Shown here: positions 1-12,300 of the stretch, in pieces
Layout of the letters: each line of letters opens with the position of its first letter
Numbering within the stretch: position 1 is the first letter of the stretch
NCBI GenBank assembly: GCA_949987565.1
Contig: OX465114.1
Span: forward strand, 5,360,832 to 5,424,831
Origin: Luidia sarsii
Lineage: Eukaryota > Echinodermata > Asteroidea > Paxillosida > Luidiidae
Direction: 5' to 3'
DNA length: 64,000 bases
The notes under the pieces: model-generated
What the model was told of the DNA's origin: nothing
Database searches by the model: none
The model's input: the letters and a program-made list of their open reading frames with translations, nothing else
Program-made: the position numbers and the translations under genes

Positions 1-403
1 CTGAAACACACATTTAACCCCAAAAAGGAGACTTAATACATGTAACTCTAAGTTAAGAAAACATCAGCATGCGTGTGTGCTGCCCAGCGATTGTGAGTTT
101 CTACTGAAATGTAAAGGTGCTGCATATGATTCAATTTCATTTCTGTGGACTACATAAAATGTATGGTACACAGTGCATGTTGTCTGCATTTTCAAAAAGT
201 CCCGGTACTGAATCATTTCCATCCTATCTATTGCATACAACACACCTCAAGACAAAAAATCAGTTAACCCCATAGACCACTGTATCACTGATTTACTCAT
301 GAAAAGACAGGTGAAAATACCTCTTTAAAAATATTGCTAACTTTCAAAAATTCAAACCACTATTTTCAAAGTGGATCTTTTCTGCTGTGTGAATGGATTT
401 GCC
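1..403. other. flank with no recognisable gene
   Basis: AT-rich sequence. I see no splice-bounded coding segment or recognisable repeat here. It may be the intron or intergenic flank of whatever gene ends near 1357. Confidence 0.4.
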
Positions 404-545
404 TAAACCCTAACCCCCTAGTGCTGCGTACCTGGAACCCTAATCAATCCTCTACAATCCTCCAATGTGAGTTTGTGCAAGATCCTCACTGCCTCAATCC
501 TCCATTACCCCCGATGAAATACTTCATCCTCAATTGCATTTAACA
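404..545. repeat. TTAGGG-bordered word-repeat family, copy a
   Basis: The left end reads TAAACCCTAACCCCCTAG, followed by a GTAC-CTGGAACCC segment that resembles the ends of the copies near 19.2, 25.3 and 58.7 kb. The interior repeats the word AATCCTC(C) at 440-530 with irregular spacing. The right end is not clear. This is the shortest and least certain member of the family. Confidence 0.4.
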
Positions 546-945
546 AGAAAGACAAAAATTGTCCAAACTGTGACTAATATGACCAAAATGCATCAATATC
601 AAAAATTAGAAGGGCCTGACGTAGCTCTGACATTTCATCAGACAGACAGACGACAGATTTACATTAGAATGGGCAGTGAAGTACACTTTGCCCATATCAG
701 TACATGTACTGGTAAAACATTACACTGTGAACTACATGTATGTGAACCACTATGAAGTTGTATGAACCATAGTTCACTATGGGAACTTTGTGTGTGAAAC
801 AAAAAAGCATAAAGTGTACATTTACAAACATGTATGCATATACAGTATTTTTTGTCCTGTATATTTTGTCCTAAATTTTGAGATTTGCATTTTGGTAATT
901 TTAGTCAGTAAGCAGTTTGCAAAATCTTTTGTATATCACATAAAT
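546..945. repeat. degenerate copies of the GCTAGGATCGAAACGTCAGGCCC dispersed repeat
   Basis: At 546-640 there is a degenerate AAAATTAGAAGGGCCTGACG segment. At 862-935, in reverse orientation, is the companion segment GAGATTTGCATTTTGGTAAT followed by CAGTAAGCAGTTTGCAAA. Both segments recur together in better copies at 8582-8750 and 32135-32346, so these are fragments of one dispersed fold-back repeat. Confidence 0.55.
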
Positions 946-1304
946 ACAGTATTGTTACATGCATCCACAGTACTGTACTTTTTGTCAGTACACATACATG
1001 TACATGCCCTTAAACACAAAGATCCATCTACATGGTAAGTATTGCTAGGCAAGTAATACAAATGGACATGGACACGTTTCTTTTCAACATAGAGTGAGTT
1101 GGGCAGACTGGAATGGGTATATGGCTAGTGCAAACAGGATTTTTGAAATTGCCTTTCTGTTAAGATAAAAACGTACATTTCTAGGTTTCAATCTTATTTA
1201 TACATGTAGTATGGAAAATATTTCCTTGTTAAAGAAGGCTCTATAAGTTCCATGATTTGGGCATTTATTATATAACAAAGAAAGACTTACAAAATTTGTT
1301 TCAG

Positions 1305-1357
1305 GGTTGAAGACGGCAAGTGTGAAGTCCAAACGGAAGAGCTCCAAAAACTCCTGA
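1305..1357 (+). CDS. possible terminal coding exon of an upstream gene
   Basis: A strong splice acceptor (TTTGTTTCAG) at 1295-1304 is followed by a short open stretch in two frames. One ends at the TGA of 1355-1357 and encodes a lysine/serine-rich tail (KTASVKSKRKSSKNS). The other ends at the TAA of 1360-1362 (VEDGKCEVQTEELQKLLN). An ATTAAA polyadenylation-like hexamer lies at 1370-1375. No upstream exon is visible, so the rest of the gene would be left of the window. A chance acceptor is a real alternative. Confidence 0.25.
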
Positions 1358-1644
1358 ACTAAAGATGTGATTAAAACACCTATTGAAAAAAATTACACAT
1401 GTAGGCAAAACATCATTTCAGGTACTAATGGTTGATATGCTGGTGATATGGTACTCAAACAATGTCATAATGCATTTGGGGTACATTTTCAATGTGGGTT
1501 TGCCCTATTCAACATGTACTGTAATTGGCACTGCATACTTTGTGCTTTGCCTACGCAACCTTTACAACTTTGGTAGCAAAGCAATGAACATTAATTATAC
1601 ATTGAGTAATGCAAATCCTCATTGAACTACATGTAAACTCTCAA

Positions 1645-1830
1645 TGCATGTTATATTTATGATGCAATGCACTGCCCACTGTTATACAAGAATCCAGCAC
1701 ACAACTTTGACTAGCTTGGTGGTCAAGTGGTTTAGAGAGACACATGTATTTCTCCAGCAGGCAATCAGGCAAATCACTGAGCATGTTGAGTATTGCAAAC
1801 CCTGGTCCCTGGATGAATAAGCATTTTACA
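1645..1830 (+). repeat. tRNA-derived SINE (family A), 3'-diverged copy
   Basis: It contains an A-box-like GGTGGTCAAGTGGTTTAGAG, as in Ser/Leu-type tRNAs. A TATATTTATGATGCAATGCA head and a CAGCAGGCAATCAGGCAAA tail are shared with the copies at 33412-33655 and 36225-36475. The B box is eroded. It belongs to the same family as the copy nested in another SINE at 43500-43639. Confidence 0.6.
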
Positions 1831-1856
1831 TGGTGGGTGGTTTGCGGTGACACCAT

Positions 1857-1933
1857 GGTCTCTTAAAGAAGAGTTCTTGTTCTCAAAAGAACCTCAGGTT
1901 CTTTTCAGAACCATACCTCTTCTTTAAGAGACC
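1857..1933. repeat. nested fold-back (hairpin) element
   Basis: The outer arms are a perfect 17-bp inverted repeat (GGTCTCTTAAAGAAGAG at 1857-1873, its complement at 1917-1933). They enclose an inner near-palindrome whose core arms AAAAGAACCT / AGGTTCTTTT (1885-1894, 1896-1905) flank one base and extend outward to GTTCT / AGAAC across a single mismatch. A transcript would fold into a long hairpin. No coding potential and no target duplication were seen. Confidence 0.7.
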
Positions 1934-2984
1934 TTATACACGTACACGGAGTCGCCGCAAACAATCTCCTTGTTGCAAGAGTCCAAACATATTGGTTAAC
2001 ACTCTGAATTCCATCAACATTTACCTTCTTTGGAGGTAAGAAACTTCTTAAGTTCTTGGTTGATGAAAGGTGTTTTGTTCTGTACTGCATCCTGTTCCTC
2101 AAGAGCTAAGAAGACACTAGCCCTCAGCTCAGCCTGACAACAAAATCAAGATGATAAACTCCATATCATGGATAGTACTGTTTACAGTAGGTACAAGCAG
2201 GTCTTTGCTCAACTTACATGTACATGCACTATTGCACTCACACTGTATGATGCATTCACGCATTGTGGGGGTGGGGGTTGGTTTTGTCGAGGGCAAGTTT
2301 GCTTTAGATTTTAAAACCATCATTCAAAAAACAGTTTTACATTACAAATAAAGGCAAAGATTTTTGTGAGTAGCAGACTTAGTCCTTTAGATTTCATTCT
2401 AAAAGTATCAAACTAGGGATTTCGGTTGGGGGATGGGGGTAGTTGAAAATGGTTATACCCAATCTTAACATCCTACATGTAGCTCTAGGACCCTACAGTT
2501 ATCCCACCCCTCCAAAATTTCAGAAAGGGCAACTTGTAAGGTCCTAGTTACTCAGACTAACACTTAACATATCTCTAACATAACAAAAGAGGATATCTTT
2601 TTCAAGAACACAAGTTTTCAAGACCTCAATAAAGTGTTTAAAATACAACTTGTACGTGTACATGTACAGTACCTGTACAAAACAAGCTACAGTGTAAGTT
2701 ATAAAACACTTGAAGTTTTGGTCATACAGGGCACGAGGTTCTGCTTTAGCCTATACTAGCCATTCAAACCACATCAAGATGAATCGGCGACCAGCAAGAG
2801 CTGGCATAATTTTTTGACACAAAAACAAAACAACTTTTTTGTCCAACGGAAAGTTTACGCTTCCACATACAATCGTACATGTAAACCCCATTTCATATGT
2901 GTTTCATTGACTCCAAATGCATACATTTTGAGGATTTTTTAAACTTGAAAATCACAAAATATATATATATTTTTTTGGAATTCA
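1934..2984. other. intergenic, no gene seen
   Basis: AT-rich sequence with scattered TACATGTA words. No splice-bounded open frame and no repeat that I could match elsewhere in the window. Confidence 0.4.
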
Positions 2985-4132
2985 CATCGTTATACGGAGT
3001 TGTTTTCATCGTGCGATGTGAGTTAGAAGGCTAAGCGTCGAAAACATGTACCGTCGAAAACGGGGGTTCCCACGATATACGTTACGACTACGACTACGAG
3101 TACAACTACTACCCGTACTAGTACTAGTAGTAGTAGTACTCAGTAGAAGTAGTACTAGTAGTACACGATGAAAACAACTCAGTATAACGATCTCAGACTT
3201 CGTATCTTACAGACTGTTTCCTGCTCTTGTCCGTCACCGAAAATGTGGAAAGTTAAGGCTTTTCCAGTAGGCCAAACTCGTATAATTCAAAAAGTTGCTC
3301 TTTTAGGGTCTATTTTCCTAGGTACAAAATTGGCAGTTGCTTCGAAGCTCCAGTTTTCTTTATTGTTGGTCCTAAAAAAAATCTGAGTGTACCATAACAA
3401 ACCCCAACATCCGTAGAAAAAAAATATATCACGCAACTTGAGGCAGTCCGTTCTGGGTAAAAACTATGGAGGCTACTATAGGGCGTCTCGCTTATGTATT
3501 TAAAAAAAAAATTTTTTTATTATTATTTAAAGACAAAAAGTAACATGGCCCAATAGGCTTTTATAAAAAATAAAAATAAATAAAAAAGCAGCTAGAGAAA
3601 GTACCAAGAAGTAGGAAATGTGTCTCTGGAGTGACATTGGGAAAGGTCATAACTGAAAAAGCAGTGAGAAAGAGGATTGTGGAGTTTTTTTTAAACGTCA
3701 CAAAAGAAGACATTAACAAGACCAATACGTTTTAAGCATAAATTATGAATGATTTGAGGAAAGTGTTAGAAGCAGTGTGGAAAAACAAAAACAAAGATGA
3801 ATACAAACAAAACATACAGGGAAGAATTTTACAGTGCCACACAGCATTTGAGTTATTTCAAGAATTTATTTTGCGTTTGGCTGACTGGGACACCTTACTA
3901 AACACCACCGACGAAAATAGGTGACGATGCTTACTGCGCGGTGCGCCACGGACGTCAACAAACCGGGTAATCTTACGGAAGTGACAGGCTTGATCAACCT
4001 TCTCTATGATTATTCTAATAGTCTGTGGGGTGGACAAAGTGACTGGGACCTCTTTTAATGTGATACTTTCGTGCACATTGTTCAGTTTGAAGAAAAGTCC
4101 TTATATCGTCGAAAACCGGTTATTTGAGGATA
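2985..4132 (+). mobile_element. ~1 kb TA-flanked DNA element, copy 1 (rearranged 5' end)
   Basis: The body (3164-4132) is nearly identical to the copies at 10845-11872 and 53412-54437. It ends with the same CGTCGAAAACCGGTTAT segment. The normal 5' end is missing. Instead, a 93-bp inverted copy of the 5' terminus (2985-3077, ending GGGTTCCCACGATA) sits upstream, separated by an 86-bp TAC-rich spacer. The overlap CACGATGAAAACAACTC is present in both, so the two pieces can pair. No transposase frame is visible; the only shared open frame is about 70 codons and resembles nothing I know, so the family looks non-autonomous. Confidence 0.75.
3078..3163. repeat. TAC-triplet palindromic microsatellite (left)
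   Basis: A mix of TAC and TAG triplets (ACTAGTACTAGTAGTAGTAG) separates the inverted cap from the body of element copy 1. A similar tract follows the element at 4131-4240. Confidence 0.7.
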
Positions 4133-4240
4133 CTACTACTACTACTAGTACTAGTACTTTGAGTAGTAGTACTACTAGTCTACAGACAGTACTGAGTACT
4201 ACTACTTTTTACTACGACTACGATTGTACGAAGTACGAGT
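4131..4240. repeat. TAC-triplet palindromic microsatellite (right)
   Basis: TACTAC / AGTAGT triplet array ending in CTACGACTACGATTGTACG, mirroring the CTACGACTACGAGTAC seen left of element copy 1. It is consistent with insertion into, or growth of, a TAC-rich tract. Confidence 0.65.
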
Positions 4241-5391
4241 AGAGAACGCAAAGTAGGACTCCGGAGTAGGAGGGAAGAAAGACAGGTGGTGGACGAACAG
4301 GGGTTATTTCATTACAAGGTTTGAAAAAGAGACTCAAGTCATAAATCAATGGTGATCGAAGACAAGTAGATTAGCAATGATTGTTATAGTTACCCTTATT
4401 TTGCCTAAAACGCCGCTACTTTCTAGTGTCTGGGCAACTAAGTCCCTCAACTCAGTATCTTCGTCGGCCGACATCATTTCATTTTTCGTTAAAATGCGCC
4501 CTCACTTGGCGATAAAGTGATTACCGCTGAGTGCTGTCCTGTGCCCAACTATATTCTGAATGCCCAATTGTGTCTAGCCATAACTTTACATGTAATTCTA
4601 ATAAATACTTATATGGTCTAGTCATACCAAAGTAGCTGAGTCCCACCTAAAAATGTATGTACCACAACCTTCAAAAAAAATGAAGAAAATACACTGTACT
4701 CGCGACCAACAAACTTGGAAATCAACAGAATACCGACTAGTATGAGCCCTGTCCCTCAGTTGGGCAAGTGTACTCAGATGGGCTGAGATACAATCGAAAT
4801 TAAAATTAGTTTTATTGACGACTTGATTGCATCATGGAGGAAGTTCAACCGTCCTCCACGATTGTATGAATTAGATATCATGTTTATAATAATTTTGGCC
4901 GCACAAATCCTCCTATTTCCCGTCGTATGCGTAAATAAAACAACCTTTCAAAAACTCGTAGGTCGCTACCTTCCTCTACCTCCATGGTATGGCCTGCTCA
5001 GTACTATTATACTATAGACAGGTATCTAGTCCCCACAACTCTTGTCAATTGTTGGTGATACCTGATGTGGGTGATGTGCCCTCACATAATCTAGCTTCTT
5101 TGATAAGTGTAGCCCCTTCTAACCCTGAGAAAGGTTCAGCTTAAATTGAAATAATAGATCCTCTAGATTTGAGGAAATAAGGCTTCGTTTTGAATCATGT
5201 GCGAACTGCGCGAGTTTATTACTGAAACGTCATTATTGAGAAGGCCATCAATCGTTTTGAGGCCTACGCACATTATGTAACGCTGTCAGCATTACGTTCC
5301 AATATTGCAAGGCCATCCGCATTTCGCAACAGACAAGGATGAAGCACAGAATGAAGGGTAGGCTTCGGTAGCGGCGGCTGGCTAAAATTGG
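4241..5391. other. upstream flank of the ENPP-like gene
   Basis: No gene is recognised. A 64-codon open frame at 4823-5017 has no splice context or family resemblance. GC content rises towards 5340-5400, just before the ENPP promoter. Confidence 0.45.
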
Positions 5392-5397
5392 TATAAA
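5392..5397 (+). promoter_or_regulatory. TATA box candidate for the ENPP-like gene
   Basis: GGTATAAATC lies 137 bp upstream of the ATG at 5534, in a locally GC-richer stretch. Transcription starting ~30 bp downstream would give a 5' leader of about 110 bases with no upstream ATG in the coding frame. Confidence 0.45.
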
Positions 5398-5533
5398 TCA
5401 ACACGGCGTATGTTTCACCAGTTTCACCATCCTCACGTTCTTTTGCGCTCGTGATTTTACATACGGCCAAGGCTGCATTGTGGACTGGAAGGTGTGCATT
5501 TCGGAAGAGATTTTTTCGAAAAAGTGGCACGAA

Positions 5534-6368
5534 ATGGGCAACTGGACTGCCGTCTTGATGTGCTGGATTTTATTTTGGTCGACGTCTTCATCAACGGCGT
5601 CACATAGGAAGCGGTCGTCATCTGATCCACTGCTTTTATTGATATCATTTGATGGGTTTAGATGGGACTATTTGGACAGGACTGAAACCCCCAATTTCGA
5701 CAGCTTGATAGCCGATGGCGTGAAAGCTGAGTATATTTACGATGTGTTTGTATCAAAGACGTTTCCAAACCACTACTCCATTGCGACTGGCCTGTACGAG
5801 GAATCACATGGATTAGTAGGAAACAATATGTACGACCCAGACTCCAATGATGTGGCCTCATTGGCAGACATGAAGGAACCCGAGTGGTGGGATCAAGGCG
5901 AACCTATTTGGGTAACAAATCAGCAACAGGGGGGTAACAGTGGGGTCGTCATGTACCCAGGTATGGATGTCAGAATTCGTGGTGTCTACCCAACTTATCG
6001 GGATGAAAAATACAACGCATCGGTCCCATTTGAGCAGCGTGTCGATACAATTACGGAGCTCTTTGCAAATGGATCAATCAATCTTGGCTTGTTATATTTC
6101 CACGAACCAGATCATTCGGGTCATTTTTTCGGGCCAGATTCGCCAAAGATGGACTCCATCATTCAGATGTGTGATTCAACAGTTGGATATTTGATGAAGA
6201 AGCTACAAGACGCCAACCTTCAAGATCGTGTTAATGTGATCATAACATCTGATCATGGAATGACATCAGTTTCTTCACAGAATTTCACACAGTTAGATGA
6301 CTTTGTGGATCCATCTCTCTACATGTACACAAATAACAATCCTGTCATTGGCATTTGGCCTTACAATG
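5534..6368 (+). CDS. ENPP-like exon 1 (most of the catalytic domain)
   Basis: Residues 1-278. It carries the signal peptide and six of the seven metal/catalytic residues in one uninterrupted exon. N-glycosylation sequons include NAS, NGS and NFT. It ends after CCTTACAATG at a GTAATT donor, leaving one base of a split codon. Vertebrate ENPP4/5 also keep most of the catalytic core in one exon, which supports this subfamily. Confidence 0.93.
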
Positions 6369-9300
6369 GTAATTATTGTATGGAAATACTGTCTTAATCG
6401 TTATAAGTAATAAAGTAGTACTGTCAAAGCTGTTTAATCATGGAGGATTAAGGGTTAATGTTGCAGTGATATCTGTAAATCTGTGGAACTCCAGGGATCA
6501 AGCTCTTTCTTATCTTTCAACTGTTCAATCATTCAGATGAGATCCAACCATTCCTTGTGATCCTGGCTTAAGCCTTGGCTTGGGGATTGCACAAAGTGGT
6601 GCAGCTTTTTATGATCAATTAGATGAAAGGAAAACTGGCTGGGAAATTGGACTTTTTTGGACTTAATTTAACAATTTAAAAAAATTATTTTTATGTCAAA
6701 TTGTTTAACATTTCCCCGTCAGTTTTCCTTACTTTATTTGATCTGTGGGTTTTTTTTATCTGATGGGTTTCTTGATGGTGACTCTGATAGAAACTAAATT
6801 ACATTTCAGAATTCAAAACTGAATGTGATTGGATAATCATTTCACAAAGTACAGCTATGGCCCAAGGTAATTCCTTCTAATTGTTGAAGGAAAATCGGTC
6901 CTGTAGAAAGCTAACATTATGTGATTTATCAACACCAGTTTGTGGTTCTCATACATTACACTTAGTTATACACTGTGAAGAGGCTTTTTTCAAAAGTTGG
7001 TGAATACGTTTCGTTTAATTTTTAATGGGCTTTGATGGGAATTATCAATAATCTGTATGTACACAGTTTCATTGTCTTGTTGGGCTTGACCTTAATAAGT
7101 TTCCCCGGGGCTGCTGGCAACTAGAATTGGTTTGATGTCACCTGTGGGGTCAGTTGCCCAACTTTTCTGGGGAAAATATACATGTAGCCCACTGTACATT
7201 GTACACCATAGAGCCTAGATTGCACTATGTTCAAAACCATTGTAAGTTGGCCTGCAAAAAATCTGTTTGGGTCAACTGAGAATTTGTTCTCATGTGAGTC
7301 ATGTCCTGACTTGCCTAACAAAGAAAAAGGTTTTCAAGCCGGTCTTTTAACTGAGATAATGGATTGATTTTAAATTGGTAAATCTTACCACCATTCCTAC
7401 TTGGACTTATTGAGTTGGGCCTTACAACCAACCAGTAAACCAATGTATGGTGGTTAAACAAGTAAGAGAGCAGGTAGTATATTGGCTCATGAAGGACCTG
7501 TGTGAACTTTGAGGTTACAAAGTCTGTTTACAAAATTAACGCTTAGGCTCATGCGTAGGCTTCGGTCATATTTCTCTTACCTGATTTAATGTCACAGGCA
7601 TCTAGAAACAAGCGTTTGTCCCCAGTTTCTTGGTGAATAGTCTGTACTTATCAATTCAACAACAAATAACAGCCAAGATATTCAGGTTTTGTCAGACGGA
7701 GAGTCGGAGACAAGCCTGAGCCAGAGCCTGATCCATGGATTTGTAAATGGCCATAAAGGCATAATGCCTGCAAAATGAAACCACTTCCTGCTGCCATTAT
7801 GAAAGAGTTGGATCATTTGCCTGTTGTCAGGGCACTTTACTGGCTGACATTTGACCAGATGTGTTTTTTTTTCTGAATCGTGTTTTACCAAGTCACGCTT
7901 TTCCAATGGACTAATCAACTCTGCAACAAGTTACCTGATCACTGTAACTGGGTAGAGGTTTGCCAGTAAAAGTAACCATTGAACCCAGATAAAGTAACCA
8001 AGAGGAAAGTAACCAAGAGGAAAGTTTACTGGGCCATTTCCATTGCACTTAAAATGGGAAAAGTAACCATTGTCTCTGTGATTTTAATAACAAAAAGAAG
8101 TGGAAATGTTGCTTTACAATACATACTTTGTACATACTGTACGTTATACATGAAACTGATTAATTGTCCAACAGGAATACACAGAAAATATGATTTGATT
8201 TTTCATTGTGAAAAAGTGAACTTTCCTAAGACTGCTTTTCTGTTCTGTTCATTTTGAAATTCCTCAGAGAGTGACATTGATGTCATTTACAAGAAGCTTG
8301 TTAATGCCAGTCCTCAAGTCATGGTCTACAAGAAGGAAGATCTCCCAGATCAGTTCCACTACAAAAACAATCGTCGGATTTCACCCATTGTCTTGATTGC
8401 TAAAGAAGGCTGGTCTATTTTCCGTGGCAACATACTTCGTGAGTATTCTTGATACTGTTCCCCTAACCTACAGAGATTTTTCTACAACAAGTGCATTCTT
8501 TGTGAGATATCTTTAGTGGTCAGTCTTGGTTAAGAGGGGTCACATACTTGATACAAATTTGAACAAACACATTTACAAAAAGGATTCATAGTGATACAAA
8601 AATGTTGCAAATTGCTTACTGACTAAAATTACCAAAATGCAAATCTCAAAATTTAGTGGACCTAACGTTTCTATCCTAGCAGGATCTTTCTCTCCCTTTG
8701 AGAAAGGTCCTGCTAGGATCGAAACGTCAGGCCCACTTAAAAATGTGAAAAAGGATTCATGATCACTCAATTTATCATTCATTTTATTGCTTAAGTGCGG
8801 ACACTGAGACGGCTGGCTGTGCATTGCATGTGATGGCTTCTCAAAGTCAAAATCTGGTGGACGATTAAGCTATTGTACTAGACTGCCTCAAATGCAGAAT
8901 GTGAAGTGATGCCTTGATTAAATAATGTTTCTACTTTCTACATGTACTTCTAGTATCTACATACGTGTACATGTATATGGAAAAGCACTGTTGCAAACAT
9001 ACATGCATGTAGAAGCTTTAATGTTGCCTGTGTATTGCACAACCACACATCCCTGCTATCCTGCACCATTCTACTGACACTGCTCTCAGCGCAATGGGGA
9101 AGTATTATGTTGTAAATAATTATGGAAAGTCTTGGTGGAAGTAGGCGCTACAATGAGTTTTAAAGCACACTCACTCCTACCATGGAGATAGAAACAGCCT
9201 GGATGCACTTTCAGCAGTTACCATATATTCCATGGGTTCCTTATCTCAGTGTCAGTAGTCTGTAATATATACTGGTAGCCTTGGGGTAGGGACTGCCTTG

Positions 9301-12300
9301 CAATCAATGTGCTTAATACATTATGTACATGTACCCATATACATACAGTACGTGTACATGTAGGTGTATACAGTGAAGCTCAGGCAGTAGATATTCTAAC
9401 ATATTGGAAGCATTACAGCATTTTTGGAAAGAAAAGCATGACATCATTGTCAAGGTTAATGTCTACGCTATGCATGACCAAATGGAAACAACCAATTGTT
9501 GTTTTAACCTGGCGATAGCTATTCGGGGATCACCCGAAGTGCAACGTGGATGCAGGTTTTTAAAATTCAAACAAAACTGGAGCTTCTACATGTATACTGT
9601 ACATGTTATTGTACTGTTTGTCTCCGACTCTCAGAACAGGATTTAACTTTTTAAGTGTTATAAAATACTTAAAAGTATGTACAGTAATGTAGCAGGCTTA
9701 GTCTTGCAAATACTATATGATTTAGTGTAAGCAACCTAGACTGATGAAATCAGCCTCGAGCGAAACAAAATTGATATTGTAATTGTATACTGCAGTACTG
9801 CACATGTGATTGTAAAGGAGCATAGCTAGCTAGGTCTCCACAAGGTTTACATGAAACTGGTATCTGGAAATAACTAAAAACCAGGGAATTGGTGATGGGT
9901 AAGAATTAAGTGTTATATAGTATACCCTGTATAAGGGACATAGGCATGATACGGTCCAAATTTCTACCCAGGAAAGTGAATGTGGCTGAAATGGAAGCAT
10001 TTTTAAAACACAGTTTCTCGTTCGGTTTTACATCTTTGCACAAGAACAACAGTAATGTCTCCACATGGCCAGGATACAAAAATGATTGTGTGTTCTGTAG
10101 TTTACACCAACATGAACAGTAGGCCTACTTGTAATGTTAACGCATACAAAGGTCTTTTTGAGGTATTTTTATTTTGTTCTTTAATATACCCGGTAAATAC
10201 CAACAAATACCGATGTCGGTGTACATGTAATTTAAGTTTACAAAGGGTTTTCTCCACACAATAGCTCTGTGTAATGTACATGTACATGTATGTATGTATG
10301 TACAAGGCATTGCTGGACATGCAGTTTTCTTAGAGAAAAGCGTACTGTACATTGTTCCTATTGCTGTACACATACATGCAAATGTACATGTGTACTGTAC
10401 AGTACTGTACATCCATGGGTAAATAATGTATACATGTACATGTACATGTACTGTACATGTACATGTACATTGTACTGTACATGTACATGTACATTGTACA
10501 TGTACATGTACAAGTACTGTACATGTACTGTATGTATTGATTGGTATACATTTACATACGTGTACTACATGACATGTACAAATGTACAGTACATGTACAG
10601 TATGTACAGTACATTTACACTGTACGTACACATTTACTGTAAGTGTACAGGACTACAGGTACATGTATACATGTGTATGTGTGCATTGCTGCAAAACTCC
10701 CAGTGTTAATGTCTAGATACTATACATTGTATATGCCCTATTAGGTACATACTGTACAGGTACATATGTATACGTGTACTACATGTACAGTACACATACA
10801 TGTACTTGTTCAGTAAATTTACACTGTACTTTTACTTATAAGTGTATCGTGGGAACCCCCGTTTTCGACGGTACACGTTTTCGACGCTTAGCCTTCTAAC
10901 TCACATCGCACGATGAAAACAACTCCGTATAACGATCTCAGACTTCGTATCTTACAGACTGTTTCCTGCTCTTGTCCGTCACTGAAAGTTAAGGCTTTTC
11001 CAGTAGACCAAACTCATGTGATTCAAAAAGTTGCTCTTTTGGGGTCTATTTTCCTAGGTACAAAATTGGCAGTTGCTTCGAAGCTCCAGTTTTCTTTATT
11101 GTTGGTCCTAAAATAAATCCGAGTGTACCATAACAAACCCCAACATCCGTAGAAAAAAATATATCACGCAACTTGAGGCAGTCCGTTCTGGGTAAAAACT
11201 ATGGAGGCTCCTTTAGGGCGTCTCGCTTACATAATTTTTTATTTTATTTTTTAATTATTATTTAAAAACAAAAAGTAACATGGCCCAATAGGCTTTTATA
11301 GAAAATGAAAAAAAATTAAGGGCAGCTAGAGAAAGTACCAAGAAGGAGGAAATGTGTCTCTGGAGTGACATTGGGAAAGGTCATAACTGAAGAAGCAGTG
11401 AGAAAGAGGATTGTGGAGTTTTTTTAAACGTCACAAAAGAAGACCAGACCAGACCAATATGTTTTAAGCATAAATAATGAATGATTTGAGGAAAGTGTTA
11501 GAAGCAGTGTCGAAAAAAAAACCCCAAAGATGAACACAAAAAAACACACAGGGAAGAATTTTACAGTGCCACACAGCATTTTGAGTTATTTTAAGAATTT
11601 ATTTTGCGTTTGGCTGCACTGGGACACCTTACTAAACACCACCGACGAAAATAGGTCACGGTGCTTACTGCGCGGTGCGCCGCGGACGTCAACAAAACCG
11701 GGTAATCTTACGGAAGTGACAGGCTTGGTCAACCTTCTCTATGATTATTCTAATACCGTAGTCAGTGGTGTGGAGAAAGTGACTGAGAACTCTTTTAGTG
11801 TGATACTTTCGTCCACATTGTTCAGTTTAAAGAAAGGTCCTTATATCGTCGAAAACCGGTTATTGGAGGATACAGGTACATGTACATGTACACTGTACAT
11901 TGTACATGTACACTGTACAGTACATTGTACACTGTACATGTACCCTATGTACATGTACATGTACATGTGTATGTATGTGTATGTGTATGTGTGCATTGCT
12001 GCAAAACTCCCAGTGTTTATGTCTAGATACATGTACATTGTATATTACATGTACATGTACAGGTACATGGTGTAATAGTGACACACATGTATGATGAGAT
12101 GTGCCACTTTCCTATCTGTTCATTGTCACCACGGCAACTTGCCTTTTTGTTACCATAGTGACTAATGCAATCCATAATGATGCAGCACACAGCACTACTG
12201 AGGTTTTTTGTGTTTACATATAAACGTGTTACACTGTACAGTGTGCTGTAGACAGGATGTGTACATGTACATGTTCAGGGGGGAAGTTCATGTTTTGTAT

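Noticed and set aside
790..1038. Possible conserved peptide (ICILVILVSKQFA) seen in frames at 0.9, 8.7, 24.3 and 32.1 kb
   Set aside because: It is a translation of the AACGTCAGGCCC dispersed repeat; other frames and flanks show no coding constraint.
4823..5017. 64-codon frame with a hydrophobic stretch upstream of the ENPP-like gene
   Set aside because: Alternative start codon, no promoter or splice context, no recognisable family.
5480..5533. 18-codon N-terminal extension of the ENPP-like protein
   Set aside because: It begins with GTG, not ATG; the ATG at 5534 has good context and opens a proper signal peptide.
10137..10631. 164-codon - strand open frame rich in Cys/Thr/Val/His
   Set aside because: Product of GTACAT microsatellite; low complexity, no splice sites, mirrored by an equally long frame on the other strand.
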